Assembly: GCA_045537295.1 (NCBI GenBank)
Contig: JAZSPG010000065.1
Span: 1-15,384 of the forward strand
Direction: 5' to 3'
Source of the DNA: Scatosoma sp045537295
GTDB taxonomy: Bacteria > Bacillota > Clostridia > Christensenellales > Borkfalkiaceae
DNA: 15,384 bases
Shown: positions 1-6,353 of the stretch, one piece after another
Position numbering within the stretch: position 1 is the first letter of the stretch
How the letters are laid out: each line of letters begins with the position of its first letter
Position numbers and translations under genes: made by a program
The notes under the pieces: generated by a model
What the model was told of the DNA's origin: nothing
Databases searched by the model: none
Seen by the model: the letters and a program-made list of their open reading frames with translations, nothing else

Positions 1-71
1 GAAAGCAGAACACCGGCATCAAGCTGAAGAGTATCAAAGGTGCTCTGCGGAATTTTTGTAAATCTTCCCAT
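1..71 (-). CDS. Phage-like structural protein, N-terminal fragment (runs off left edge)
   Basis: The reading frame begins with ATG at 69-71 and stays open to the window edge, giving 23 residues that start MGRFTKIPQSTFDTLQLDAG. An AAGGAC ribosome binding site lies seven bases before the ATG. From memory of Firmicutes prophages, this N-terminus resembles small tail-tube-like virion proteins; that is recollection, not a search result. It follows another phage-like ORF by 18 bases, which is the tight packing typical of virion gene modules. Codon choice (CAG, AGC, CTT, CTG) looks unlike the neighbouring chromosomal genes. The remainder lies outside the window, so the role cannot be settled here. 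Confidence 0.55.
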   Translation of the reverse strand, partial: MGRFTKIPQSTFDTLQLDAGVLL

Positions 72-89
72 AATAATGTCCTTTTGTTA

Positions 90-179
90 TTATGTAAGCG
101 TAAGATAATCAACCGCAATGTTGATCACCTTGCGCTTTATGTAGTTGTCGTTTTCGTCGCCGAGAGACTGGGAGAACGG
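90..179 (-). CDS. 3' fragment of an unidentified phage-like ORF
   Basis: In a frame different from that of the acetyltransferase, the minus strand reads PFSQSLGDENDNYIKRK and continues as a short hydrophobic/charged tail to a TAA at 90-92. Eighteen bases later the next phage-like ORF starts with its own ribosome binding site. I read this as the C-terminus of a gene from the same phage module, cut off at its upstream side near 175-180 where acetyltransferase sequence begins. The frame stays open further upstream, but there it runs antiphase through acetyltransferase codons and is not meaningful. I do not recognise the family. Confidence 0.4.
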   Translation of the reverse strand, partial: PFSQSLGDENDNYIKRKVINIAVDYLTLT

Positions 180-538
180 CGTTCCTCGTTTAATAACGGG
201 TGTATCGGCGCGCCGATAGTCACGTTCGGACCGATAAACACGTCGTTGCCGATAGTCACGGGCGCGCAATCGAGTACGGTGAAATTATAATTTGCGAACG
301 AGTTCGTGCCGATATAAGTGTTTACGCCGTAATCGAACTGAATAGGTCCGCGAAAGCCCGAACCTTTACCCAACGCACCCAAAAGTTCTTTCAAAATTTG
401 CGCACGTTTTTCGTCCTCGTCCAAATAGGTATCGTTAAAATCTTTGCAAAGCCTGCCCGCTTTTTTATACAATTTTACAAGCTCGATATCGGAAATATCG
501 TATAATTTCCCCGCGAGCATTTTTTCTTTGTTCGTCAT
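137..538 (-). CDS. Sugar O-acetyltransferase (Maa/NodL/LacA-type), C-terminally truncated
   Basis: This is a hexapeptide-repeat acetyltransferase of the maltose/galactoside O-acetyltransferase group, which moves acetyl from acetyl-CoA to a sugar hydroxyl in the cytosol. The N-terminal maltose-acetyltransferase segment (MTNKEKMLAGKLYD, residues 1-60) and the left-handed beta-helix repeats (residues about 63-110, with IGNDVFIGPNV near 97-107) are clear. The catalytic-type His113 in the IHPLL motif is present. The family usually has about 185-200 residues; this ORF has 133, and its last dozen (from about Arg121) are out-of-frame phage-like sequence, so the final helix coils and the acetyl-CoA side are lost. 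The start is supported by AGAGGT just upstream, nine bases after grpE. Probably non-functional as assembled. Confidence 0.8.
   Translation of the reverse strand: MTNKEKMLAGKLYDISDIELVKLYKKAGRLCKDFNDTYLDEDEKRAQILKELLGALGKGSGFRGPIQFDYGVNTYIGTNSFANYNFTVLDCAPVTIGNDVFIGPNVTIGAPIHPLLNEERRSPSLSATKTTTT
171..182. other. Junction between phage-like and chromosomal sequence
   Basis: Acetyltransferase similarity holds through the family segment APIHPLLNEERR (codon 121 at 176-178) and then stops. From about 176 downwards the meaningful frame changes to that of a phage-like ORF. No integrase, tRNA or obvious attachment core is visible at the join. It may be a recombination scar, a degraded prophage edge or an assembly join; the sequence alone cannot decide. 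Confidence 0.5.
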
Positions 539-547
539 TTTTACCTC

Positions 548-1087
548 TTATTGCGTAACGATTACTTGCGCGTAGCGAAGTACCTTATCGCCTTTTTTAT
601 ACCCTTTCACGTATACTTGTTTTACCATACCGCTTTCCTCGCCCTCGCCCGCGGGCATAGCCATAATCGCCTCGGCGTAGGTTGCGTCGAAGGGTTGTCC
701 TACGGGGTCGATTTCCTCAACGCCCTCGCCCTCTAACACTTTTTTATACGCTTTTAACACCATATCCAAGCCCTGTTTGGTGTTTTCGTCTACGCAGGCG
801 GAGAGCGCGCGTTCTAAATTGTCGCCGATAGGGAACAGCGAGGCAATCACGTCGTTTCTACCGTCCGCATAGCGTTGCGCCGACTGGTTTTGCGTGCGAC
901 GGCGGTAATTTTCGTATTCGGCGGTAACGGCGTACCACTTGCGCTTATTTTCCTCACATTCGGTTTTTACCGTTTCTAATTCTTCCTGTAATTTTTTTGC
1001 ACTCTTTTTCTTTTCGCATTTTTCCGCGGTTTTCACTTCGTCCGTTTCGGGCGTAGCAACCGTGGGGTCTTTCTTTTCTTCTTCCAT
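548..1087 (-). CDS. grpE: GrpE, nucleotide exchange factor for DnaK
   Basis: GrpE is a cytosolic homodimeric cochaperone that releases ADP from DnaK during protein folding and heat-shock recovery. The 179-residue length is normal. Residues 1-35 are charged and disordered, and about 36-75 form the long helical coiled coil with the conserved AEYENYRRRT stretch. Residues 80-118 form the four-helix bundle part (FPIGDNLERAL), and about 122-179 the beta-wing with FDATYAEAI and the closing KVLRYAQVIV signature. Where many family members have a histidine in the FDP..HEA motif, this one reads ATYAEA. The start has AAGGAAAGACGG upstream. It sits behind obgE-yhbY rather than in an hrcA-grpE-dnaK-dnaJ cluster, and no CIRCE element is visible. 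Confidence 0.95.
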   Translation of the reverse strand: MEEEKKDPTVATPETDEVKTAEKCEKKKSAKKLQEELETVKTECEENKRKWYAVTAEYENYRRRTQNQSAQRYADGRNDVIASLFPIGDNLERALSACVDENTKQGLDMVLKAYKKVLEGEGVEEIDPVGQPFDATYAEAIMAMPAGEGEESGMVKQVYVKGYKKGDKVLRYAQVIVTQ

Positions 1088-1166
1088 TTCCGTCTTTCCT
1101 TAAAATAATTAAAAAGTCTTTCCTTATATTTATAAAGCCATTTTCGCCGTTCTAAACGCTTTTCCC

Positions 1167-1481
1167 TTAAAATTCAAGGTGTGCGTATTTATCTCGGCGG
1201 GAATAGCGGTAAAAAATCGCTTTTCTGCCGATTACCGCTACTGGTACTGCCTCTAAAAGCTCCGCGATATTTTCGGCGATATCTCTGGGGGTATCCTCGG
1301 CGTTGTCTAAAACGGTCACTTTAATCAATTCGTGCGCGTCGAGTGCGTCCGAAAGCGTTTTTAATAAATTGTCCGTAATCCCGCCTTTGCCTACCTGCGT
1401 AACGGGGTTTAATTTCGAGGCAAGCGATTTCAATTTACTTCTTTGCTTGCTCGTGATGTTTTCGTTGGTTACTATCGTCAT
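1167..1481 (-). CDS. yhbY: YhbY-family RNA-binding protein (CRM domain), ribosome assembly
   Basis: This is a 104-residue single CRM/YhbY-domain protein. The family binds pre-50S ribosomal particles and assists assembly. The N-terminus (SKQRSKLKSLASKLNP, residues 11-26) and the GKGG loop at 31-34 are the family hallmarks, followed by an alpha-beta fold ending in a basic Arg/Lys-rich tail (IFYRYSRRDK). The gene begins 30 bases after obgE and shares its direction, matching the obgE-yhbY pairing common in Bacillota, so co-transcription is likely. An AGGAG site precedes the ATG. Identity is secure; the precise RNA target is not visible in the sequence. Confidence 0.93.
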   Translation of the reverse strand: MTIVTNENITSKQRSKLKSLASKLNPVTQVGKGGITDNLLKTLSDALDAHELIKVTVLDNAEDTPRDIAENIAELLEAVPVAVIGRKAIFYRYSRRDKYAHLEF

Positions 1482-1511
1482 AACTTTTTTGCTCCTTATT
1501 TATATTGCGTT

Positions 1512-2792
1512 TTACGGTACGAAATCAAATTCCACTTCGCCTATCGAAACGGTGTCGCCCTCTTTACAGCCCATTTTCGAAAGCTCTTTAATCACACCGC
1601 GAAGGCGCAGTACCTTTTGGAAATACTGCATTGAATCGGGGTTATTCAAAACGACGTTCCTGCACAGCATATCTATCAAACCGCCCACGACCACGAACAC
1701 GCCGTCGTCGTCTTGGTAAATTTCAAAATCCAAATCTTCGTTGGCTTTGTATTCAAATTCTTCGTCAATCGCAATCGGTTCGACGGGGGGCAGGGTGTCA
1801 AGCACCTCTAAAAGCCCTTCTAAAAGTTCTTTCGTCCCCTCGCCCGTAACGGCGGTGATAGGGAAAATTTTGTATTTCCTGCCGTACTTTTTCTTAAACG
1901 CTTTCAAATTCTCTTCCGCGCCGTAAATATCGCATTTATTGCAAACGATAACCTGCGGTAAGCCTGCCAAAACCTCGCTGTATTCCTTTAATTCGGCGTT
2001 GATTTTTTGGAAATCTTCGATAGGGTTTCTACCCTCGCAACCCGAAATATCTACCACGTGGCAAAGCATTCTCGTTCTTTCGATATGCCGTAAAAAGTCG
2101 TGACCTAACCCCGCGCCCTGCGCCGCACCTTCGATAAGCCCCGGGATATCCGCCGCCACGAAAGATTTTTCATAATACCGCACGACGCCTAAATTAGGGG
2201 AAAGCGTGGTGAAATGATAGTTGGCGATTTTCGGACGTGCCGAAGAAATTTTAGAAAGCAAGGTGCTTTTGCCGACGTTCGGAAATCCGACGAACCCCAC
2301 GTCCGCGATTACTTTCAATTCCAAAATAACCGTATGCTGTTTGACACGTTCGCCTTTTTGCGCAAAGTTGGGCGCGTGACGACGCGCCGTGGTAAAGCGC
2401 ACGTTGCCCTTACCGCCGTTACCGCCTCTTGCCACCAGCACTTCTTGCCCGTCCTCGAAAATATCGCAAATCAGCCTGCCCGTTTCCTCGTCCCGAATTA
2501 GCGTGCCGAGCGGTACTTTAATATACACGCTTTTCCCGCTCTTACCAAAACAACGGTTCGTACCGCCCGTTTCGCCGTTATCCGCGAAAAAACGCGAGGT
2601 GAAACGGAAAGGGAATAAATCGTTCATATCCTTATCCCCGACGAAATACACGTCGCCACCTCTACCGCCGTCACCGCCGTCCGGACCGCAAGCTGGCTTG
2701 CCCTTGAACGCCTTAAAAGAGTTCATACCGTCACCGCCGTCGCCGGCTTTGATTAAAATTTTCACTTTATCGGTAAATTCAACCGTTGCCAT
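1512..2792 (-). CDS. obgE: GTPase Obg/CgtA, 50S ribosome assembly factor
   Basis: Obg is an essential GTPase that monitors late 50S assembly and links it to nutrient stress. Three domains are visible in the 426 residues. The glycine-rich Obg fold (1-160) contains GDGGDGMNSF and CGPDGGDGGRGG. The G domain (about 160-335) has the P-loop GFPNVGKS at 169-176, switch I NYHFTTL at 191-197, DIPG at 215-218, NKCD at 285-288 and TAVTGEG as G5. The Obg C-terminal (OCT) domain covers about 345-426. Length and motif set are typical. The ATG has an AGAGGAAAAG site upstream and a promoter with an extended -10 about 35 bases before the start. It leads the obgE-yhbY-grpE series. Confidence 0.97.
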   Translation of the reverse strand: MATVEFTDKVKILIKAGDGGDGMNSFKAFKGKPACGPDGGDGGRGGDVYFVGDKDMNDLFPFRFTSRFFADNGETGGTNRCFGKSGKSVYIKVPLGTLIRDEETGRLICDIFEDGQEVLVARGGNGGKGNVRFTTARRHAPNFAQKGERVKQHTVILELKVIADVGFVGFPNVGKSTLLSKISSARPKIANYHFTTLSPNLGVVRYYEKSFVAADIPGLIEGAAQGAGLGHDFLRHIERTRMLCHVVDISGCEGRNPIEDFQKINAELKEYSEVLAGLPQVIVCNKCDIYGAEENLKAFKKKYGRKYKIFPITAVTGEGTKELLEGLLEVLDTLPPVEPIAIDEEFEYKANEDLDFEIYQDDDGVFVVVGGLIDMLCRNVVLNNPDSMQYFQKVLRLRGVIKELSKMGCKEGDTVSIGEVEFDFVP

Positions 2793-2827
2793 AACTTTTC
2801 CTCTTTCTTGTTATAATCACGATAATT

Positions 2828-2856
2828 AGTATACCAAACACCCGCAAAAAAAGCAA
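2828..2856 (-). promoter_or_regulatory. Sigma-A promoter of obgE-yhbY-grpE
   Basis: On the minus strand, TTGCTT (2851-2856) is separated by 17 bases from TATACT (2828-2833). TGG directly before the -10 makes an extended -10 element. Transcription would begin near 2821, about 29 bases before the obgE start. It lies just downstream of the lysR stop and gives obgE its own transcription. Confidence 0.7.
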
Positions 2857-2881
2857 TAAAAAACGCACACCGTAACGCGAA

Positions 2882-3772
2882 TTATTTATTCGTCTTTTTG
2901 TCCTTTTCGCGTTTTCGCCGTAAATATTTTATTAAATACTCGTAAAAATCCTGCGCCACCGCGCTTTTTTTCGCGCTTTCGTGCAAACCTATGATAAGTT
3001 CCCTTTGGCATATCGGTTCGGTTATCGGGATTAGCGACACCTCGGCGGAAGTTTTCCCCCAAGAATACGCAGGCCAAAACCCTACCCCTGCGTGCGCGCC
3101 GATAATATTCCGAACCGCCGTGGGCGAGTCCGATTCAAAGGTGATTTTCGGCTTAAACCCCGCGTACGCGCAAAACCCGTCGCAAAGCAAACGGAAGAGT
3201 TTCGACCCCGCCAGCGTCACAAATTCCTCTTTTTCCATTTCCTTTAAGGCGATACCCTCTCTTGTTGCGTAACGCGAATTGCTGGGTACGGCAAGATAAA
3301 TTTTCTCTTCCAGCGTGTATCTTTTCTCAAACTTCGGCAAACCCTTAAAATCCGCGTTCGTCGCGGACACGGACACGTCGCAGTCGCGTTCCGTTTCGTT
3401 TTGTATCATTTCAAAAACCACCTCGGGATTTGCTTTTTTATAACTTACCACCGCGTCCGTCACCGCCGTCGAGGCAACCAACACGTTGAGCTTTACCGTC
3501 AAACGCTGTTGCGCTTTGAGTTCATTCAGCTCGGCGGGAATTTTTTCAAGCAACGGGAAAAGGGTATCTAATTTATTTTTCAAATATTCCCCGAACGCCG
3601 TCAAATAAATATTTCTGCCTTTTTTATAAAACAGCGGAACTTCTAATTCCTGTTCTAACAGCTTTATCGCCTTGGTTAACGCGGGCTGGGCTATATGCAA
3701 TTCCTCGCTGGCGCGCGTTACGTTGCCTAATTTCGCCGTCGTGTAAAAATATTTGAGTTTTGCTATTTCCAT
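2882..3772 (-). CDS. LysR-family transcriptional regulator
   Basis: A 296-residue protein of normal LysR length. The N-terminal winged HTH (residues 1-60) has the family core NVTRASEELHIAQPALTKAI at 17-36, followed by the linker helix (about 62-90) and a periplasmic-binding-like effector domain (about 90-280). The C-terminus is a basic tail rich in Lys and Arg. The family binds promoter DNA as tetramers and responds to small molecules; the ligand cannot be predicted here. The start is set by GAGGCG upstream. It is divergent from the PQ-loop gene, with the two promoters interlocked and palindromes in the 5' region, so this neighbour and its own gene are the natural targets. No clear terminator follows; the obgE promoter begins directly after the stop. 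Confidence 0.92.
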   Translation of the reverse strand: MEIAKLKYFYTTAKLGNVTRASEELHIAQPALTKAIKLLEQELEVPLFYKKGRNIYLTAFGEYLKNKLDTLFPLLEKIPAELNELKAQQRLTVKLNVLVASTAVTDAVVSYKKANPEVVFEMIQNETERDCDVSVSATNADFKGLPKFEKRYTLEEKIYLAVPSNSRYATREGIALKEMEKEEFVTLAGSKLFRLLCDGFCAYAGFKPKITFESDSPTAVRNIIGAHAGVGFWPAYSWGKTSAEVSLIPITEPICQRELIIGLHESAKKSAVAQDFYEYLIKYLRRKREKDKKTNK

Positions 3773-3790
3773 TATCGCCTCGGTTTGATT

Positions 3791-3820
3791 GATAACTTTT
3801 CGTTATTATTTTCATAATAA
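3791..3820. promoter_or_regulatory. Candidate LysR operator: two adjacent inverted repeats
   Basis: ATAAC (3792-3796) and GTTAT (3802-3806) flank five bases and form a T-N11-A box of the LysR type. Immediately next to it, TTATTAT (3803-3809) and ATAATAA (3814-3820) form a second perfect inverted repeat around TTTC. The pair lies between the lysR -10 and the lysR start codon, a position suited to autorepression. Assignment to this LysR protein is inferred from position only. Confidence 0.45.
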
Positions 3821-3848
3821 TTATATATTTTACATTATCCTTTGTCAA
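3820..3848 (-). promoter_or_regulatory. Consensus promoter of the lysR gene
   Basis: The minus strand reads TTGACA (3843-3848), 17 bases, TATAAT (3820-3825): a full match to the sigma-A consensus at ideal spacing. Transcription would start around 3813, inside the palindromic region. The element overlaps the plus-strand promoter of the divergent gene. Confidence 0.8.
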
Positions 3849-3857
3849 GTGTATAAT
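3829..3857 (+). promoter_or_regulatory. Promoter of the PQ-loop gene
   Basis: TTTACA (3829-3834), 17 bases, then TATAAT (3852-3857), an 11/12 match to the sigma-A consensus. Start near 3864, about 33 bases before the ATG at 3897. It shares 20 bases with the opposing lysR promoter, so two polymerases cannot occupy both at once. Confidence 0.8.
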
Positions 3858-3896
3858 AGTATCGAAAAGAAAAAAACCAAAGGAGTTAAAAAAATT

Positions 3897-4169
3897 ATGG
3901 TAACCGTATTTGAAAGTATTATGTTGATTTGTTTCGGGCTTTCGTGGCCTATATCCGTGTATAAGAGCGTAACTTCGCACTCGACGAAAGGCAAAAGCGT
4001 TGTGTTTACGATAGCGATTATTCTCGGCTATACGGCGGGCATTACGGGTAAAATTTTAAGCGGAGCGTTTACCTACGTGTTGGTTTTGTATTTTATCAAT
4101 CTTGCGTTCGTATCCGTCGATTTCGCTCTATATTTCGTCAACAAAAAACGCGAAAAGCTTTGCGCGTAA
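3897..4169 (+). CDS. Small PQ-loop/SemiSWEET-like membrane protein
   Basis: A 90-residue integral membrane protein with three predicted helices (about 5-22, 35-53 and 57-79) and a basic C-terminal tail (NKKREKLCA). The first helix ends in a SWPISVYKS segment with Pro18, followed by STKGKS at 29-34; this matches the proline plus STKG pattern of PQ-loop half-transporters such as SemiSWEETs, which dimerise to move small sugars or other solutes. The substrate is unknown. I chose the ATG at 3897 because AAAGGAG lies 10 bases before it and the promoter start at about 3864 is upstream; an in-frame ATG at 3789 is upstream of the promoter and would add an implausible tail. The LysR gene next door may control it. 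Confidence 0.75.
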   Translation: MVTVFESIMLICFGLSWPISVYKSVTSHSTKGKSVVFTIAIILGYTAGITGKILSGAFTYVLVLYFINLAFVSVDFALYFVNKKREKLCA

Positions 4170-4184
4170 AAACCTCCATAACGA

Positions 4185-4217
4185 AACCCGCCCGAATTTT
4201 TCGGGCGGGTTCTTTTT
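4185..4217 (+). terminator. Intrinsic terminator after the PQ-loop gene
   Basis: A perfect 12-bp GC-rich stem (AACCCGCCCGAA at 4185-4196 with its complement at 4200-4211) around a three-base loop, followed by CTTTTT. The convergent minus-strand gene ends at 4216, inside this element. On the minus strand the T-run after the stem is short, so it works mainly for the plus strand. Confidence 0.9.
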
Positions 4218-5445
4218 ATTCTGCCTTGCGTCTTTGCAATTCCTGTTCGTGCCAGATATTGCAAATAAACGATTTTTCGCACATTAAAGGGTGTACGCGC
4301 TTGACCGTTTCCCCCGTTTTCGTCAATTTATAATAGCTAAATTTAAGTTCGTCGTCATCGTGGAATTGTAAAGTGTCCATCTTCACAACGTAAATACGCT
4401 TATCCTCGTCAATGCGCGTGCGCCTGTCCTTAAAATGCTCTTGGATATACGCCAAATATTCCAGACGCGTTAAATCGCGGATATGTACGGCGTAGTAAAA
4501 CTGCGGTTTGCCCACCTCGTATAAATTTTGACCAAACCCCAAAAATTCCACTTGAATATCCTTGGTTTCCAACCATTTAGGGTCAAATTTCAACCTACCC
4601 AAAAGCGCGTCTAAAACGCAGGTTTTGAGCAAATATTCCGCGTTGATTTCGCCGTTGTCTTTGGGGAAGAGCAATCTTGTCGCGATAGACGAGGTTATCA
4701 TATTTTTGGATATCGTCGAATCGTTCTTACGGCGGGGAATTAACAGCTCGCCGTCCGATAAATACACCAAGGCGTTTACGCCGATATGGTTGGACATTTT
4801 GGACGCCTCAATCGAGGAAATTTTCGGTCCGTATTCGTATAAATCGCGCAAAGTCAAATCGTCTTCTAAACGGTAATCGCAGGCGCGGTTGGTAAGTAAA
4901 TGGTTGTAAAAAGTACTTCTGCCCGTCTTGATTAAGTATTCGCCACCGCCCGTCTTTTCAAACCCGTCCAAACGAATGGTATCGAAATTATGTTTTGTAC
5001 TTCGCGCGTGCGCGCCGAACAAATCCACGAAATTATCCCCGACGAAATCGGGCAGTTCGTACACGCTATTCTCGTCGTCTTGCACGCGGAATGTATACCC
5101 CTCGTTGACAACCACTTCACTGTACGCCACATACCCTTCCGTACCGTTATAGCACACCGTTTTTTTCGTTCCCTCGTACATTTTCAAGAGTTTTTGGGTA
5201 TCGCCCGTCACCTTTACGGCGTCCTCGAAGTTGCCGAGCACGACTTTCATTAAACCCAGCAACAAGCTACTGATTAAGAAACCGATAGCAATGCTGATGA
5301 CGTCCGAAATTAAGTCTTGGTTTAACACCCCAAACCCAGCAAGCAACGCAACGCATAAAAATATACTGAGTATGTATTTTCCGACACGCTCGGAAATAAT
5401 GAACATATACAATTTTACAAACAGCTTTCGTATCTTTTTAATCAT
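4216..5445 (-). CDS. Unrecognised two-TM protein with possible degenerate Nudix-like domain
   Basis: 409 residues, family not recognised with certainty. Two hydrophobic helices lie at about 24-41 and 47-70, preceded by a basic N-terminus (MIKKIRKLFVKL), so most of the protein should face the cytoplasm. Residues 80-215 form a soluble region. Residues about 220-325 (NALVYLSDGELLIPRRKND, a short helix, then FLGFGQNLYEVGKPQFYYAVHI) resemble the strand order of a Nudix fold, but at the helix where a Nudix box should give RExxEE the sequence reads TCVLDALLGRL. Hydrolysis is therefore doubtful, and ligand sensing would be an inference. Its ATG overlaps the stop of the Gfo/Idh/MocA gene by four bases (ATGA), so translation is probably coupled. 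The end lies in the opposing terminator. Confidence 0.6.
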   Translation of the reverse strand: MIKKIRKLFVKLYMFIISERVGKYILSIFLCVALLAGFGVLNQDLISDVISIAIGFLISSLLLGLMKVVLGNFEDAVKVTGDTQKLLKMYEGTKKTVCYNGTEGYVAYSEVVVNEGYTFRVQDDENSVYELPDFVGDNFVDLFGAHARSTKHNFDTIRLDGFEKTGGGEYLIKTGRSTFYNHLLTNRACDYRLEDDLTLRDLYEYGPKISSIEASKMSNHIGVNALVYLSDGELLIPRRKNDSTISKNMITSSIATRLLFPKDNGEINAEYLLKTCVLDALLGRLKFDPKWLETKDIQVEFLGFGQNLYEVGKPQFYYAVHIRDLTRLEYLAYIQEHFKDRRTRIDEDKRIYVVKMDTLQFHDDDELKFSYYKLTKTGETVKRVHPLMCEKSFICNIWHEQELQRRKAE

Positions 5446-6338
5446 AATCTTTCGTTTACCGCAAACAATAGCTCGTGAACACGCCTTGCCCGTTGCGTTT
5501 CCCCCTCTTCAAAACAAGTAAAATAATTATAATAATGGCTTTCTAAGCGTTGCATTTCCCAAAAATCGTACGTCTTTTCAGCCACCGTAATCCGTTCTTT
5601 CGTGTGGTTTATCCAAACGCTTTGCCCGTCTACGCGCACCCAAGAATCCTTCGCGTCCGTTTCCTCGCGCCAGTCCACTTGAATTTCCACGCGCACGCCG
5701 TCAATTAAAAATTCAACTTTACAATATAACGGCAGACCGCTTTCCCTGCAAACCTCTTTTTGCGTAGACACGACCTCGACTTCGGAAAAATCCAAAATCC
5801 GCGCTAGCATACTCAAAGCGTTTACTCCGCTATCCAGCCACGCACCGTTTAGACCGCGTTTTTCAGGTCGGATAACCCCTCCGACGCCGTAATTATCGCA
5901 AATTTTTACCTTAACCTCTTCTACGCTCTTGCCCTTAAACAGTTCTAAAAAACCGTTCAACTCATTCCCGTGTTGCCAGTGAAACATTACGGTAAAATAC
6001 GCGCCGTGTTGCTTGGCTATTGCGGTTAGCTTATCGTAATCCCCCAAGCACAAAACGGCGGGTTTTTCGACAATCACGTTTACCCCTTTCTCTAAAAAAT
6101 ACTCCGCAATTTGAAAATGCGTGGACGGTGGCGTAGCAATCAGCGCGTAATCGGGTTTTTGTTCCCGTTCCATTTGTTTATAATCTAAATAAAACGCATA
6201 GTCTTGATACACCGCTCGTGCGTTCGCGTTTTCGCTCAAATCCGCCGTAGCAACCAAACGGAAAAACGGGCTGTTTTCCAGTCCTTTTTTATAGTATTTC
6301 GAAATCGTACCCAGCCCGATAAGTGCAATTCGTTTCAT
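5442..6338 (-). CDS. Gfo/Idh/MocA-family NAD(P)-dependent oxidoreductase
   Basis: 298 residues with the N-terminal Rossmann fold (1-120) starting MKRIALIGLGTIS (G8-x-G10 nucleotide loop), then IATPPSTHF at 67-75 and the family motif EKP at 91-93, where Lys92 is the usual catalytic lysine. The C-terminal alpha/beta domain holds AWLDSGVNAL, the place of the usual DxGxH motif, with Asn173 replacing His. The family oxidises or reduces sugars, inositols and related polyols; the missing histidine makes the substrate unclear and could mean altered or lost activity. It starts 15 bases after prfA with a strong AGGGGG site, so it is read with the release factor genes, and it overlaps the next gene by ATGA. 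It is somewhat shorter than the 330-380 residues common in the family. Confidence 0.88.
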   Translation of the reverse strand: MKRIALIGLGTISKYYKKGLENSPFFRLVATADLSENANARAVYQDYAFYLDYKQMEREQKPDYALIATPPSTHFQIAEYFLEKGVNVIVEKPAVLCLGDYDKLTAIAKQHGAYFTVMFHWQHGNELNGFLELFKGKSVEEVKVKICDNYGVGGVIRPEKRGLNGAWLDSGVNALSMLARILDFSEVEVVSTQKEVCRESGLPLYCKVEFLIDGVRVEIQVDWREETDAKDSWVRVDGQSVWINHTKERITVAEKTYDFWEMQRLESHYYNYFTCFEEGETQRARRVHELLFAVNERL

Positions 6339-6353
6339 ACCTGCCCCCTTGGT

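Noticed and set aside
2857..2881. Possible terminator after lysR
   Set aside because: The stem would have only about three G-C pairs before the T-run, and the run is part of the obgE promoter region.
3789..3896. Upstream in-frame ATG for the PQ-loop gene
   Set aside because: It lies upstream of the promoter that drives the gene and has no ribosome binding site; the ATG at 3897 does.
3624..3980. Minus-strand frame of 118 codons across the lysR/PQ-loop region
   Set aside because: It runs out of frame through the lysR start, the promoters and the PQ-loop gene, and has no protein-like features.
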